Numbered from the stretch's first letter, positions 8,404 to 16,086 are shown. The stretch: 41,343 bases of DNA from Nanobdellota archaeon (GCA_021163365.1 JAGGWW010000030.1:1-41343), one strand, 5' to 3'. The notes: generated by a model from the sequence alone, not told the origin. A program made the numbers and translations.

Positions 8404-9074
8404 GCTTTTGGTTTTCTTCTTGGCCATTTTACTTTTATTAAGCCTTTTTCATCTAATCTTTTTGCCACATTCCAAATAGTGTTATAATCTCCACCAATGT
8501 TCTCAACTATTTCTTTAACAGTAATTTCTTCTTTTCCAGAATTTTTATAAAATTCAATAACACGTTTATCATAAATTCTTTTCCTTGGTCCACCAATGTT
8601 TAAATCACAACCTATCTTATTGAGTTCATCAACAATCTTTGCAATTGTTTCTGCTGAATATCCTGTTTCTTTTTCCAAAGATATAAAAGAAACCCTTCCA
8701 TTTTTTGACAACCTCTCATATGCATCTAAGATTACATTTATGTCTGGAAGGCGAAAATCCTTTAGTGGTATACCCTTTGCCCTTATTCTGTTTAAATAAA
8801 GAGTTACTTTCCTTCTTTCTAATCCTGTTTTTTCAACAAGATTTTCAAAGCTTAATTTGCCTTCTTGATTTAGTTTTTTATAAGCATTGAAAATCATAAA
8901 TTCTGTTGGTGATAAATGAATCTCTTTGTTCCCAACTACAACATTTGGAATCTCATTTTTTCTCCATATTATAATCTCGTATCCTTTTTTCCTTAGTTTT
9001 GAAATGTGGTTTATTACATTGTAATCTTTGATTCCTGTTTTACATACAATGTCATCAATTGTTACATCCTCTTT
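8397..9074 (-). CDS. Winged-helix protein, C-terminal part, out of frame with its N-terminal part
   Basis: The open frame runs from about 9074 (no start codon there) to 8397. An ATG at 8897 would give 166 residues, but the 59 codons before it also read as sensible protein (KEDVTIDDIVCKTGIKD, then a basic helix and a beta wing), so that ATG is probably internal. At least three helix-turn-helix units are visible, each of the pattern 'VSFISLEKETGYSAETIAKI'. The upstream frame (9055-9588) has the same kind of units and ends where this one begins. A one-base change in the A7 run at 9076-9082 would join both into one protein of about 396 residues. This is a DNA-binding or regulatory protein by fold; the target is unknown. 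Confidence 0.7.
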   Translation of the reverse strand, partial: KEDVTIDDIVCKTGIKDYNVINHISKLRKKGYEIIIWRKNEIPNVVVGNKEIHLSPTEFMIFNAYKKLNQEGKLSFENLVEKTGLERRKVTLYLNRIRAKGIPLKDFRLPDINVILDAYERLSKNGRVSFISLEKETGYSAETIAKIVDELNKIGCDLNIGGPRKRIYDKRVIEFYKNSGKEEITVKEIVENIGGDYNTIWNVAKRLDEKGLIKVKWPRRKPKAL

Positions 9075-9588
9075 CTTTTTTTATTTCTTCATATGAACCT
9101 AAAACCTTTTTTTCCATTGGTGCTGGTTTCTTTGCTTTTTTAACCTTAACATTGTACCCCATTTTCCTAAAATCTTTCACATAATGTCTTAAAGAAGCAA
9201 GAGAAGCACCTGTTTGGCTTTTAAGTTCAAGATAGCTTATTTCTTCATTGTTTAATATTTTTTCAAGGATTATCTCTTTTGCACTTTTTATATTTAAGTC
9301 TATGCCATGTTTTTTTAAAGCCCAATTTCCCTTTTGCACTTTTTGCAAACTTAACTTTGTTTTCTCGCAAACCATGTTATATGCTAAACCATCAATTTTA
9401 TTTTGATATAAAAGCAATGTTAATCCTTCTTCGCCAACAACACATATAATTTGTTTTCTTAATTTTCTTTTTTCTTCTTTATATTCATCAATTAATTGAG
9501 ATGTTCTTTCTGTTTGAGGTTGAAATGAAAGAGCAAGAATTCTATTTTCAAGTGTTTCCATCTTATTGTATAAGCTAAGAATGTTCAT
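9055..9588 (-). CDS. Winged-helix protein, N-terminal part (177 residues, then frameshift)
   Basis: ATG 9588 opens a 177-residue frame. It has a coiled-coil-like start (about 1-50), then two or three HTH-like units (for instance SYLELKSQTGASLASLRHYV), and a basic linker rich in K and P near 155-165. After YEEIKK the frame meets an A7 run and then reads only RGCNN before a stop. Shifting by one base at that run continues smoothly into the next HTH unit of the downstream frame. It therefore looks like the first half of one multi-HTH protein. It follows infB with a 23-base gap and may be cotranscribed with it. Confidence 0.7.
   Translation of the reverse strand: MNILSLYNKMETLENRILALSFQPQTERTSQLIDEYKEEKRKLRKQIICVVGEEGLTLLLYQNKIDGLAYNMVCEKTKLSLQKVQKGNWALKKHGIDLNIKSAKEIILEKILNNEEISYLELKSQTGASLASLRHYVKDFRKMGYNVKVKKAKKPAPMEKKVLGSYEEIKKERGCNN
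9076..9082 (-). other. A7 homopolymer at the frameshift point
   Basis: On the minus strand the codons ATA AAA AAA GAA contain seven consecutive A bases. Removing one A (or a +1 shift by the ribosome) joins the two winged-helix frames as EEIKKKEDVT. Runs of this length are typical places for sequencing error, RNA polymerase slippage or a recent indel. Confidence 0.75.
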
Positions 9589-9611
9589 AAGATAAAAAAT
9601 ATTATTTACAA

Positions 9612-11369
9612 TTATAAGCTTTTAGTTGCTGCTTTAAATTCTTTAATAATTTCTAATTCTTCTTGTGTTAGCTCGTTTCCAAATTTTGCTTCAATTATCT
9701 CAAGATGGCTGCGTGGAATAAAAACCAACAGTTCATCACCCTCGTGTATGTGTCTTCCAACAATAGCTTTAGGAATTGATATTGCAACCTTTTCTCCTGA
9801 TTTTGCTTGAGAAACAGGTTTTCCTTCGCTTTGTATTTCTTTTATTTCCCCTATTTCTTTACCATCTTTTCTTATTAATCTAACCTTTGTTTTAATTCTT
9901 CCAAACACTTCAACACCAACAACAGCAGGATTGCTTTGTCTGAATACATAACCTTTTAGTATCTTTACTTTTCCTGGCCAAACAAGTTTTTCAAGTGCAA
10001 TTCTTTTTTCTTCTTCTATTTGATGCTCTTTCCAATCTTTATAATCTTCGAACAAGGAATAAATAACATTTGAAGAAAATATCTTTATTCCATAATCTTC
10101 TGCTAATTGTTTTACATCTTTTGGTATCTCAACATTGAATGCAAACAAAACACCAAGAAGTTTGTTTTTTTCCTTCATTAGCTTTGCTTCAACAACGTCG
10201 TTTTTTGTTAAAGCACCAATCCCAGCTTTTCTTATAGGTAAGTTAATTTGTTTGAATAATCCTGTTAAAGCTTCTATTGCACCAATTGAATCCGCTTTTA
10301 TTATAACTCCTTCTTTGTCTGTATCTACTAAGATATCTTTTAATTCTTTTTGCAGTTGTTCTTTTGCTTTTTCTATTTCTTCTGGCGTGTTTGCAACTTT
10401 AAATTGCATTCCAGCAATTGCACCATCTAAGTTTGGAGCAGAGATTTTAACACCTGCTGCTGCGCTAACTTCTTTTACATATTCAAAATTGCCTTTTTCT
10501 CTTAATTCTTTTAAAGGAGATGGTTTTAAAATTGCTCTTACTTTTGTTACAATAGCTCCTTCTAATCCTGGAAGAACAATTGTGTCTCCCGTTCTTAATA
10601 TTCCATCGTAGATTATAACATCAATTGTTTTTCCTAATCCCTTTACTTCTTTTACTTCTAAAATGTTCCCAATAGCAGGACCAGAAACTTCAATCTTTAG
10701 CTTTTGCTCAAGATATTTTTGAGCTAACCCAGCTAGTACCATTAGTAATTCAGATATTCCTTCTTTTGTTATGCCTGATGTTGGAATAATTGCAACCTGT
10801 TTTGTAAAATCATCAATTCTGTCAAATCTTTCTGAATTTATTCCATAATCTGATAAAGAGATAACAATCCTATACAATCTTTCATCTAATTCTTGCTTAA
10901 CGTGCTCTGCTTGCTTGTTAAAACTTTCCATAAAGCATGTTGTGTTGTGAACCTTCCATCCAGGGATTAAATCAATTTTATTTGCAGCCACAATGAAAGG
11001 AACCTTAAATTGTTTTAAAATAGAAACAGCTTCTCTTGTTTGTGCTTTAAATCCTTCATTTATATCAACAACCAAAATTGCTAAATCAGAAATAGAACCT
11101 CCTCTTTTTCTTAAATTTGTAAATGCTTCATGCCCTGGTGTGTCTATCATAAGAAGACCAGGGATTGTAAACTTTATTTTAAGCTTTTCAAGAAGTGGCC
11201 CACATATTTTTTTAACAACATCTAATGGTATTTCCGAAGCTCCAACATGCTGTGTTATTGCTCCAGCTTCTTTTTTAGCAATAGCAGTACCCCTAATTGC
11301 ATCAAGTATTGTTGTTTTTCCATGGTCTATGTGTCCAACTACTGCTATAATTGGTTGTCTTATTTTCAT
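9612..11369 (-). CDS. infB: Translation initiation factor aIF5B (IF2-like)
   Basis: A 585-residue GTPase that promotes ribosomal subunit joining. Seen are G1 GHIDHGKT (12-19), G3 DTPGHEAF, G4 NKIDLIPGW, then the domain II beta-barrel, domain III and the C-terminal barrel typical of aIF5B. Its length is normal for an archaeal form without the N-terminal extension, and there is no intein in the P-loop. The ATG is 27 bases from a TATA box (11392-11400), so the mRNA is probably leaderless. In many archaea infB follows L7Ae-S28e-L24e-Ndk; here it lies beyond Adk and one extra gene. Confidence 0.97.
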   Translation of the reverse strand: MKIRQPIIAVVGHIDHGKTTILDAIRGTAIAKKEAGAITQHVGASEIPLDVVKKICGPLLEKLKIKFTIPGLLMIDTPGHEAFTNLRKRGGSISDLAILVVDINEGFKAQTREAVSILKQFKVPFIVAANKIDLIPGWKVHNTTCFMESFNKQAEHVKQELDERLYRIVISLSDYGINSERFDRIDDFTKQVAIIPTSGITKEGISELLMVLAGLAQKYLEQKLKIEVSGPAIGNILEVKEVKGLGKTIDVIIYDGILRTGDTIVLPGLEGAIVTKVRAILKPSPLKELREKGNFEYVKEVSAAAGVKISAPNLDGAIAGMQFKVANTPEEIEKAKEQLQKELKDILVDTDKEGVIIKADSIGAIEALTGLFKQINLPIRKAGIGALTKNDVVEAKLMKEKNKLLGVLFAFNVEIPKDVKQLAEDYGIKIFSSNVIYSLFEDYKDWKEHQIEEEKRIALEKLVWPGKVKILKGYVFRQSNPAVVGVEVFGRIKTKVRLIRKDGKEIGEIKEIQSEGKPVSQAKSGEKVAISIPKAIVGRHIHEGDELLVFIPRSHLEIIEAKFGNELTQEELEIIKEFKAATKSL

Positions 11370-11389
11370 GTTTTATTAAAAAATGAATA

Positions 11390-11400
11390 CTTTTATAAAT
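11390..11400. promoter_or_regulatory. Shared TATA element for infB and a 38-residue ORF
   Basis: CTTTTATAAAT lies midway between the divergent ATGs at 11369 (infB) and 11422. Its centre is 26-27 bases from each, the normal archaeal TATA-to-start distance. Both mRNAs would be leaderless. Confidence 0.6.
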
Positions 11401-11421
11401 AGTTATGTTTTAGCGCATAAT

Positions 11422-11538
11422 ATGGATGAAGAATTGGACGAATTAAGCTTAATATGGGAAAGCCTTACTCCTGAACAAAAAAAGATTTTCAAAGAAATAG
11501 CAAAAAAGAGCAAGGAAGACTTAACATACATAGGTTAA
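11422..11538 (+). CDS. 38-residue acidic/basic microprotein
   Basis: The short frame reads an acidic N-terminus (MDEELDELSLIWESL), then a lysine-rich helix (TPEQKKIFKEIAKKSKED), ending in TYIG. Charge segregation and regular Leu/Ile spacing suggest a helical hairpin or a helix that binds a partner. Support for it being real: the ATG is exactly 26 bases from the same TATA box that serves infB, and its stop overlaps the convergent gene's stop by four bases. There is no recognised family and no ribosome binding site, as expected for a leaderless mRNA. Confidence 0.55.
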   Translation: MDEELDELSLIWESLTPEQKKIFKEIAKKSKEDLTYIG

Positions 11539-12014
11539 GCATTTTCTTCTTGCCAAGACTTTATTTCTTCTTCATATATCTTTTTCAAATTCTTTGATTC
11601 TAAAATCGTTGTTGACAAAACCATCGCAGCTTGTGGATCTTCTCTTAGTGGCTCTAAGATTTCTTTAATGTATTTGGACGCGATTTCAAATTCCCTTGGT
11701 TGTAATTTTCCAAGAGCCTCGTCAACAGAATTTAAACTTTCAACTAAATTTTCAATGCATTTTTTATGAGCTTCTTTACTTAACTCTTTATGATAATTAT
11801 GCAAGAACCTTGAAATTTCACCTTCCCTAAAGTTTAAAGTATTATTAAGCCCAATTGAATGGCTTGATGTACTTGGTAGTCTTAAGAAGTTATAATCAAA
11901 CAAATCGTTAGTTTTATTTAAAGACGAATAATCAAGAACTGCATCAATTAGTTTATGAAGCTCACATGCAAGTTCTTTGTATTCTTCTGGAATTTTTAGA
12001 AGCGTGAACGCCAA
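11535..12014 (-). CDS. 159-residue helical protein, operator-linked to the MoxR regulon
   Basis: The protein is mostly helical with a Ser/Thr/Asn-rich loop around 45-65 (LPSTSSHSIG). It has no membrane segment and no known motif. It starts at TTG 12014 with AGGTGA five bases ahead, the same arrangement as the partial gene at 539. Its promoter carries an element similar to those of the MoxR operon and the kinase-like gene, so it is probably part of the same regulon. It sits between adk and infB, in a ribosomal cluster whose usual order has no such gene, so it may have been inserted there. Confidence 0.68.
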   Translation of the reverse strand: MAFTLLKIPEEYKELACELHKLIDAVLDYSSLNKTNDLFDYNFLRLPSTSSHSIGLNNTLNFREGEISRFLHNYHKELSKEAHKKCIENLVESLNSVDEALGKLQPREFEIASKYIKEILEPLREDPQAAMVLSTTILESKNLKKIYEEEIKSWQEENA

Positions 12015-12027
12015 TTATATCACCTAT

Positions 12028-12057
12028 GTAACTATAAAGTAGTAAAGATATTTAAAG
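12028..12057 (-). promoter_or_regulatory. Promoter and operator 3 (159-residue protein)
   Basis: On the minus strand CTTTAAATATC (12047-12057) is the TATA box. It is followed at once by TTTACTACTTTATAGTTAC (12028-12046), an imperfect inverted repeat (ACTA...TAGT) that shares TTACTACT with the palindromes at 6540 and 8376. Expected transcription start is about 12026, leaving a short leader with AGGTGA before TTG 12014. Confidence 0.5.
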
Positions 12058-12061
12058 TTTT

Positions 12062-12715
12062 TTATATTAACCCTTTTTGCTTCAATGCTTCCATAATTTT
12101 CTCAACTTGCTCTTCAGGTGGTGTGTCAATTTTTGTTGTTTTTATTGTTATTAATTTACCTTTGTTAATATAATATTCTTTTAATGGCGCTGTTTTTTCT
12201 TCATAAACTCTTAATCTTTCTTTTATTGCTTCTGGTTTATCATCATCTCTTTGATATAATTCCCCACCACACTTATCACAAATTCCATCAACCTTTGGCT
12301 TAAGATAAAGTAGGTTATAGATTGCTCCACATTTTTTACATTGTCTTCTTGCTGAGAGCCTTTTTATTATTATTTCTTCTGGAACATCAAGATATATAAC
12401 CACATCAATGTCAGATATTTCCTCTAAGGCTTTTGCTTGTTCTAAAGTTCTTGGAAATCCATCAAGAATAAATCCGTTTTTTGTATCATCTTTTTGTAAC
12501 CTTTGCTTAAGCATTTCGATTACAATCTCATCTGGAACCAATTCTCCTTTTTCTATGTATTCTTTTGCCTTTTTCCCTATCTCTGTGTTATTCTTTATAT
12601 TTTCTCTAAAAAGCTCACCAGTTGATATTGTTGGTATCCCAAGTTTTGGTGCAAGTCTTGTAGCATATGTTCCTTTTCCAGCGCCAGGTGGCCCAAGCAT
12701 TACTATCTTTACCAT
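12062..12715 (-). CDS. adk: Adenylate kinase
   Basis: A 217-residue enzyme that interconverts 2 ADP with ATP and AMP. The P-loop is GPPGAGKGT (8-16), the AMP-binding segment is STGELFRENI, and the GFPRT motif is near 86-90. The LID carries four cysteines (C126, C129, C146, C149) for a structural zinc. This is the long-lid bacterial-type Adk rather than the short archaeal AdkA type. It overlaps the L24e stop (TAATG), so it belongs to the ribosomal operon. It occupies the position where Ndk normally sits between L24e and infB in many archaea. Confidence 0.96.
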   Translation of the reverse strand: MVKIVMLGPPGAGKGTYATRLAPKLGIPTISTGELFRENIKNNTEIGKKAKEYIEKGELVPDEIVIEMLKQRLQKDDTKNGFILDGFPRTLEQAKALEEISDIDVVIYLDVPEEIIIKRLSARRQCKKCGAIYNLLYLKPKVDGICDKCGGELYQRDDDKPEAIKERLRVYEEKTAPLKEYYINKGKLITIKTTKIDTPPEEQVEKIMEALKQKGLI

Positions 12716-12882
12716 TAGCTCACCTTCCTAACCCATTTAACTTTTCTTGGAACCCTTTTTAACTTTAGCATGTTCTTTTCACATTTGCTTGAGCAAAACC
12801 ACAATATTTTTCCATCATTCTTTACAAACATAAGTCCTTCATTCTGAGACATTTTTTTCCCACAAAATGAGCAATTAGGCAT
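12715..12882 (-). CDS. rpl24e: Ribosomal protein L24e
   Basis: A 55-residue large-subunit protein. A zinc finger is formed by C4, C7, C30 and C34 ([10 protein letters not shown] and [10 protein letters not shown]), followed by the basic tail with [10 protein letters not shown] typical of L24e. It sits between S28e and Adk, and its stop overlaps the adk ATG. Confidence 0.95.
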   Translation of the reverse strand: MPNCSFCGKKMSQNEGLMFVKNDGKILWFCSSKCEKNMLKLKRVPRKVKWVRKVS

Positions 12883-12886
12883 TTTC

Positions 12887-13186
12887 TCACTTCCTTCTTC
12901 CCCTTCTTTTTGAAAGCGGTGCTGCTTCTATTTCTGTGTCTTTAAGCATTAAAATATCTCCAATTTTTACAGGACCTTTAACATTCCTTCTTAAGACTTT
13001 TCCAGCATCTCTTCCAGCTAAAACTTTGCACCTTACTTGCATTACTTCTCCCCTAACACCTGTTCTTGCAACAAGTTCTATAACCTTTGCTGGTGCAGCT
13101 TCTTTATACTCTTGAAATTTCTTTTCTTCTTCTGTTAATTCTTCAACCTTTTTTCTTGTTGTTCTCCTTTTTCTTCTTCTTTCCAT
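12887..13186 (-). CDS. rps28e: Ribosomal protein S28e with N-terminal extension
   Basis: The C-terminal part (from [13 protein letters not shown]) is a full S28e OB-fold, including [16 protein letters not shown] and GDILML. About 30 extra residues precede it, very basic then Glu/Lys-rich ([11 protein letters not shown], then [13 protein letters not shown]). ATG 13186 is taken; a GTG at 13195 overlapping the L7Ae stop would add three residues. The extension is unusual because archaeal S28e is normally about 65-75 residues. It may contact extra rRNA or protein. Confidence 0.93.
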   Translation of the reverse strand: MERRRKRRTTRKKVEELTEEEKKFQEYKEAAPAKVIELVARTGVRGEVMQVRCKVLAGRDAGKVLRRNVKGPVKIGDILMLKDTEIEAAPLSKRRGRRK

Positions 13187-13191
13187 TTCAA

Positions 13192-13560
13192 TCACTTACT
13201 CGTTATTTTCTTTAATTCTTCAATTAATTCCATAAGTTGCTTTTTAGCTTCTCCAGCATCAATTATTGCAACAGCAGATGTTGCCACTTCAAGCCCAGCT
13301 GATGTTCCAAGGTCTTTTTTTGAGCTTGCAACTAAGTATGGAATATTTTTTTCTTCGCAAAGAGGTGGAAGATGCATGACTATTTCTGGTGGATTAATAT
13401 CGTTTGCAATAACAACAAGCTTTGCTTGGCCTCTTTCAACTGCTTTTGTTGTTTCATTCATTCCTTTTTTTATCTTCCCACTATTTCTTGCAATCTCAAC
13501 AATTTCTAATGCTTTTTCAGCTAATTCTTTTGGAACTTCAAATTTTACATAGTTAGCCAT
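13192..13560 (-). CDS. rpl7ae: Ribosomal protein L7Ae
   Basis: A 122-residue K-turn RNA-binding protein. The signature [17 protein letters not shown] and the loop after [11 protein letters not shown] are plain. In archaea it serves the ribosome, box C/D and H/ACA guide RNPs and RNase P. It is the first gene of the L7Ae-S28e-L24e-Adk operon and has a TATA box at about 13625-13636. Confidence 0.97.
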   Translation of the reverse strand: MANYVKFEVPKELAEKALEIVEIARNSGKIKKGMNETTKAVERGQAKLVVIANDINPPEIVMHLPPLCEEKNIPYLVASSKKDLGTSAGLEVATSAVAIIDAGEAKKQLMELIEELKKITSK

Positions 13561-13624
13561 TTTAACCCCTCCTCTTAGGCAAGCGCCTTCATTAAGTCAT
13601 TTGGTAAAGAAAATGAAAATTAAT

Positions 13625-13636
13625 GTATTTATAAAG
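13625..13636 (-). promoter_or_regulatory. TATA box of the L7Ae operon
   Basis: On the minus strand CTTTATAAATAC is a strong TATA box. Transcription would start near 13604, giving a leader of roughly 44 bases before ATG 13560, longer than for most genes here. The leader contains a small GGC-AAGC-GCC hairpin at 13578-13587, which could allow feedback by L7Ae; that is speculation. Confidence 0.5.
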
Positions 13637-13666
13637 GTTTTCAATTAGTGCAGAATTATTTAAAAA

Positions 13667-14185
13667 TTATTTTATGCCGCATATTTTTTTAACTATCTGA
13701 ACTCTTTTATTTAATTCAACAAAGGGAACTTTGTGAACTTCATAGCCAAGTTCTTTATACAAATTTTCTATTATCTTGCTTATCTCAAGTGCCTTTTGTT
13801 TATCTTCAACTCTTACTTCATCGTTTTCATGATTTGGGTTTTGCTCAAGTAATATAACTTTATTGTACTTTGCTTGCTTTGCTGCTTTTAATAGCCATTC
13901 TGGTGGCTCTTGCCCATTTGCAATGAAATAAGCAATACCCTCTGGTATATCTATGTCAAGAAACACAAGTTCACCATCTTTTATTTTCTTATTTCTTTCA
14001 AGTGTTCTTTTTAGGACTTCGTACTGAAACTGATATCTATTTTTTTGGTGGTCTATTCCTTTTTTCTTATATTCTAATATCACTTCTCTTGCAATTTCAT
14101 GAAGAACTTTGTAACCTTGTTTTTCTAATTCTTTTATTAAAGTTGTTTTTCCAGAACAGGGACCCCCAGTTATCACTATTTTCAT
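13667..14185 (-). CDS. P-loop NTPase, AAA_28/NadR-like kinase fold
   Basis: A 172-residue protein. Walker A is GGPCSGKTT (7-15) at the N-terminus. HEIAREVI and the LVFLDIDIPEG segment (Walker B-like) match the small AAA_28 family of ATP/GTP-binding proteins related to NadR ribosylnicotinamide kinase domains. The C-terminus is helical. A soluble kinase or nucleotidase role is likely; the substrate is unknown. It is transcribed divergently from the nucleotidyltransferase at 14238, sharing a TATA element. Confidence 0.82.
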   Translation of the reverse strand: MKIVITGGPCSGKTTLIKELEKQGYKVLHEIAREVILEYKKKGIDHQKNRYQFQYEVLKRTLERNKKIKDGELVFLDIDIPEGIAYFIANGQEPPEWLLKAAKQAKYNKVILLEQNPNHENDEVRVEDKQKALEISKIIENLYKELGYEVHKVPFVELNKRVQIVKKICGIK

Positions 14186-14203
14186 TGAATAAATCTTTAT
14201 CGC

Positions 14204-14217
14204 AATATTTAATAAAG
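14204..14217. promoter_or_regulatory. Shared TATA element between divergent genes
   Basis: AATATTTAATAAAG lies midway between ATG 14185 (minus) and ATG 14238 (plus), about 26-27 bases from each. Both genes would be leaderless. The 53-base ATG-to-ATG distance is identical to that at 11369/11422. Confidence 0.55.
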
Positions 14218-14237
14218 TTTTTCCTATTGAAATTATT

Positions 14238-14936
14238 ATGAAAGCATTGGTTTTAGCAGCTGGGAAAGGAGTAAGGATGCTCCCTTATACAAATGATAAG
14301 CCAAAGGTTCTTGTAAAGGTTGCTGGAAAACCATTTTTATACTATGTTTTGAAAAATTTAGAAAAAGCTGGAATTAAGAAAATAGGAATTGTTGTTGGTT
14401 ATAAAAAGGAGAAGATATACGACTTTATAGATAAGTATGGGTTTAAGGTTGACTTTATTGAACAAGAAGAGCAGCTTGGAACAGGACATGCTGTTTTGGT
14501 TTCAAAGCAATGGGTTGATGATGACCAGTTTTTGGTTGTTATGGGCGACAATCTTTACTCAGAAAACGACATTGAGACAATTTCAAGAAGGATTGATAAA
14601 TTCTGCTATGTTGCTGCTTATAAATCCGAACATCCAGAAAGATATGGTGTTCTTGAAGTTTTAGATGGGATGTTAAAGAAAATAGAAGAAAAACCAGCAC
14701 ATCCAAAATCAAACTTAGTTAATACGGGATTGTATAAACTTACACCAGAGATATTCACACATTTAATTGATTTAAAAAAATCTCCAAGAGGAGAATTTGA
14801 ATTAACAGATGCCATTACACACCTTGCTGGTTTAGGTAGAGTAAAAATATATGAGTTAAAAGATTATTGGCTTGATATGTCAACAAAAGAAGATTTGCCA
14901 AAGATTGAAGAAAAAATAAAACAATTGGGACTATGA
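14238..14936 (+). CDS. Sugar-1-phosphate nucleotidyltransferase
   Basis: A 232-residue, single-domain GT-A enzyme. The N-terminal nucleotide-binding motif LAAGKGVRMLP followed by KPKVLVKVAGKP is diagnostic, and VVMGDN carries the metal Asp. It makes an NDP-sugar from NTP and a hexose-1-phosphate. There is no C-terminal left-handed beta-helix, so no acetyltransferase function as in GlmU. The phosphohexomutase at 22073 could supply its substrate. It is the first gene of a three-gene plus-strand operon; the ATGA overlap couples it to the tRNA thiolase gene. Confidence 0.9.
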   Translation: MKALVLAAGKGVRMLPYTNDKPKVLVKVAGKPFLYYVLKNLEKAGIKKIGIVVGYKKEKIYDFIDKYGFKVDFIEQEEQLGTGHAVLVSKQWVDDDQFLVVMGDNLYSENDIETISRRIDKFCYVAAYKSEHPERYGVLEVLDGMLKKIEEKPAHPKSNLVNTGLYKLTPEIFTHLIDLKKSPRGEFELTDAITHLAGLGRVKIYELKDYWLDMSTKEDLPKIEEKIKQLGL

Positions 14937-15811
14937 AGTGTTCTGTTTGTAAGAAACCAGCATTTGTAAAAGTAAGGTATATGAAAAAAAGTTATTGTAA
15001 GGAACATTTTGCACAATTTATAGAATCAAAGGTTAAGAACACTATTGAAAAGTTTAAATTAATAGACGAAGATGACAAAATTCTTGTTGCTGTTTCAGGT
15101 GGAAAGGACTCCTCAGCTTTGTTATACATATTAAGTAAATTATTTAACAATGTTGTTGCAATTCATCTTGACTTGGGTATTGGAGAATTTTCAAGAAAGA
15201 GCAAAGAAGCTGTTAAAGAATTAAGCAAATTGTGTAATGTCGAGTTAAAAATTTACAAATTAAAAGATATGGTTGGTTTTTCAATTCCAGAAATCAAATT
15301 AGAAAGAAGATGTGGCGCTTGCGGATTAATTAAAAGGTATTTATTAAATAAAATCGCATATGAAGAAGGATTTAACAAAATAGCTGTTGGGCATAACTTA
15401 GATGATGAGCTTTCATTTATCGTAAATTGTTTGATTTCTGGAGATATAAAACAGCTTTCAAGAATAGGACCAAAAACTCAAACAAAGGGAAAGCTAATAG
15501 GTAGAATTAAACCATTGTATAAATGTTATGAAAGCGAAATGAAACTTTATTGCGATGCTGTTGGTATTAACTATGTTAAAGAGATATGTCCATTTTCAAA
15601 AGGAGCAAAACAAGCTGTTTATAAAAAGGCACTTGATTTAATTGAAGAAAAATCTCCTGGCTCAAAGCTTTCTTTTATTAATTCTTTTATTAAGAAAATC
15701 AAACCTTTGTTACCAAAAGAGGAAGTAAAGTTAAATGAATGTAAGGAATGTGGTTTTATGACTACATCAGATGTTTGTTCGTTTTGTAAGCTTGTTAAGA
15801 GAATAAAATGA
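14933..15811 (+). CDS. tRNA 2-thiolation enzyme, TtuA/Ncs6 family
   Basis: A 292-residue PP-loop ATPase that adenylates and thiolates uridine in tRNA. The N-terminal zinc site is C3, C6, C22, H25. The PP-loop is SGGKDS (55-60). The catalytic/Fe-S cysteines are C127 and C130 (CGAC) and C219 (ICPF), the triad of TtuA-type enzymes. The C-terminal zinc site is C270, C273, C282 and C285. The full set of motifs suggests an active enzyme. Whether it acts on U54 (TtuA) or U34 (Ncs6) cannot be told from sequence. It is coupled to its neighbours by four-base overlaps. Confidence 0.92.
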   Translation: MKCSVCKKPAFVKVRYMKKSYCKEHFAQFIESKVKNTIEKFKLIDEDDKILVAVSGGKDSSALLYILSKLFNNVVAIHLDLGIGEFSRKSKEAVKELSKLCNVELKIYKLKDMVGFSIPEIKLERRCGACGLIKRYLLNKIAYEEGFNKIAVGHNLDDELSFIVNCLISGDIKQLSRIGPKTQTKGKLIGRIKPLYKCYESEMKLYCDAVGINYVKEICPFSKGAKQAVYKKALDLIEEKSPGSKLSFINSFIKKIKPLLPKEEVKLNECKECGFMTTSDVCSFCKLVKRIK

Positions 15812-16086
15812 AACGCTTTCACATTTTTGTTTCAGGCAGAGTACAAGGTGTTTTCTTTAGAGCAAATGCTGTTAATGTTGCTAAGACTCTTGGAATAAAA
15901 GGATGGGTTAGAAATAGAAAGGATGGAAGAGTTGAAATTGTTGCTGAAGGCGAAGACGAAAAGTTAAAAGAATTTATTAAATGGGTAAAGAAAGGCCCAA
16001 TCCTTGCAAAGGTTACAAAAGTAGAAATTAAAGAAGAAACACCAGCTGGCGAATTTAAAGAATTTGAAAGAAGAGAAACTGTTTAG
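15808..16086 (+). CDS. acyP: Acylphosphatase
   Basis: A 92-residue ferredoxin-like-fold enzyme that hydrolyses acyl phosphates. The signature GRVQGVFFR includes catalytic R18, and GWVRN supplies N36. The length is normal. The ATG overlaps the stop of the tRNA thiolase gene (ATGA). Thiolase chemistry makes acyl-adenylate-like intermediates but no direct link to acylphosphatase is known. Confidence 0.96.
   Translation: MKRFHIFVSGRVQGVFFRANAVNVAKTLGIKGWVRNRKDGRVEIVAEGEDEKLKEFIKWVKKGPILAKVTKVEIKEETPAGEFKEFERRETV

Noticed and set aside
8705-8890. Plus-strand frames opposite the winged-helix gene and many other opposite-strand frames in the window
   Set aside because: They are hydrophobic or Ser/Phe-rich shadows of real minus-strand genes, lack promoters or ribosome sites, and have no family resemblance.
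1-12057. Integrated virus or mobile element
   Set aside because: No integrase, transposase, capsid, terminase, att-like repeat or tRNA border is seen in the left region, and it is interleaved with infB; base composition looks the same as in housekeeping genes.
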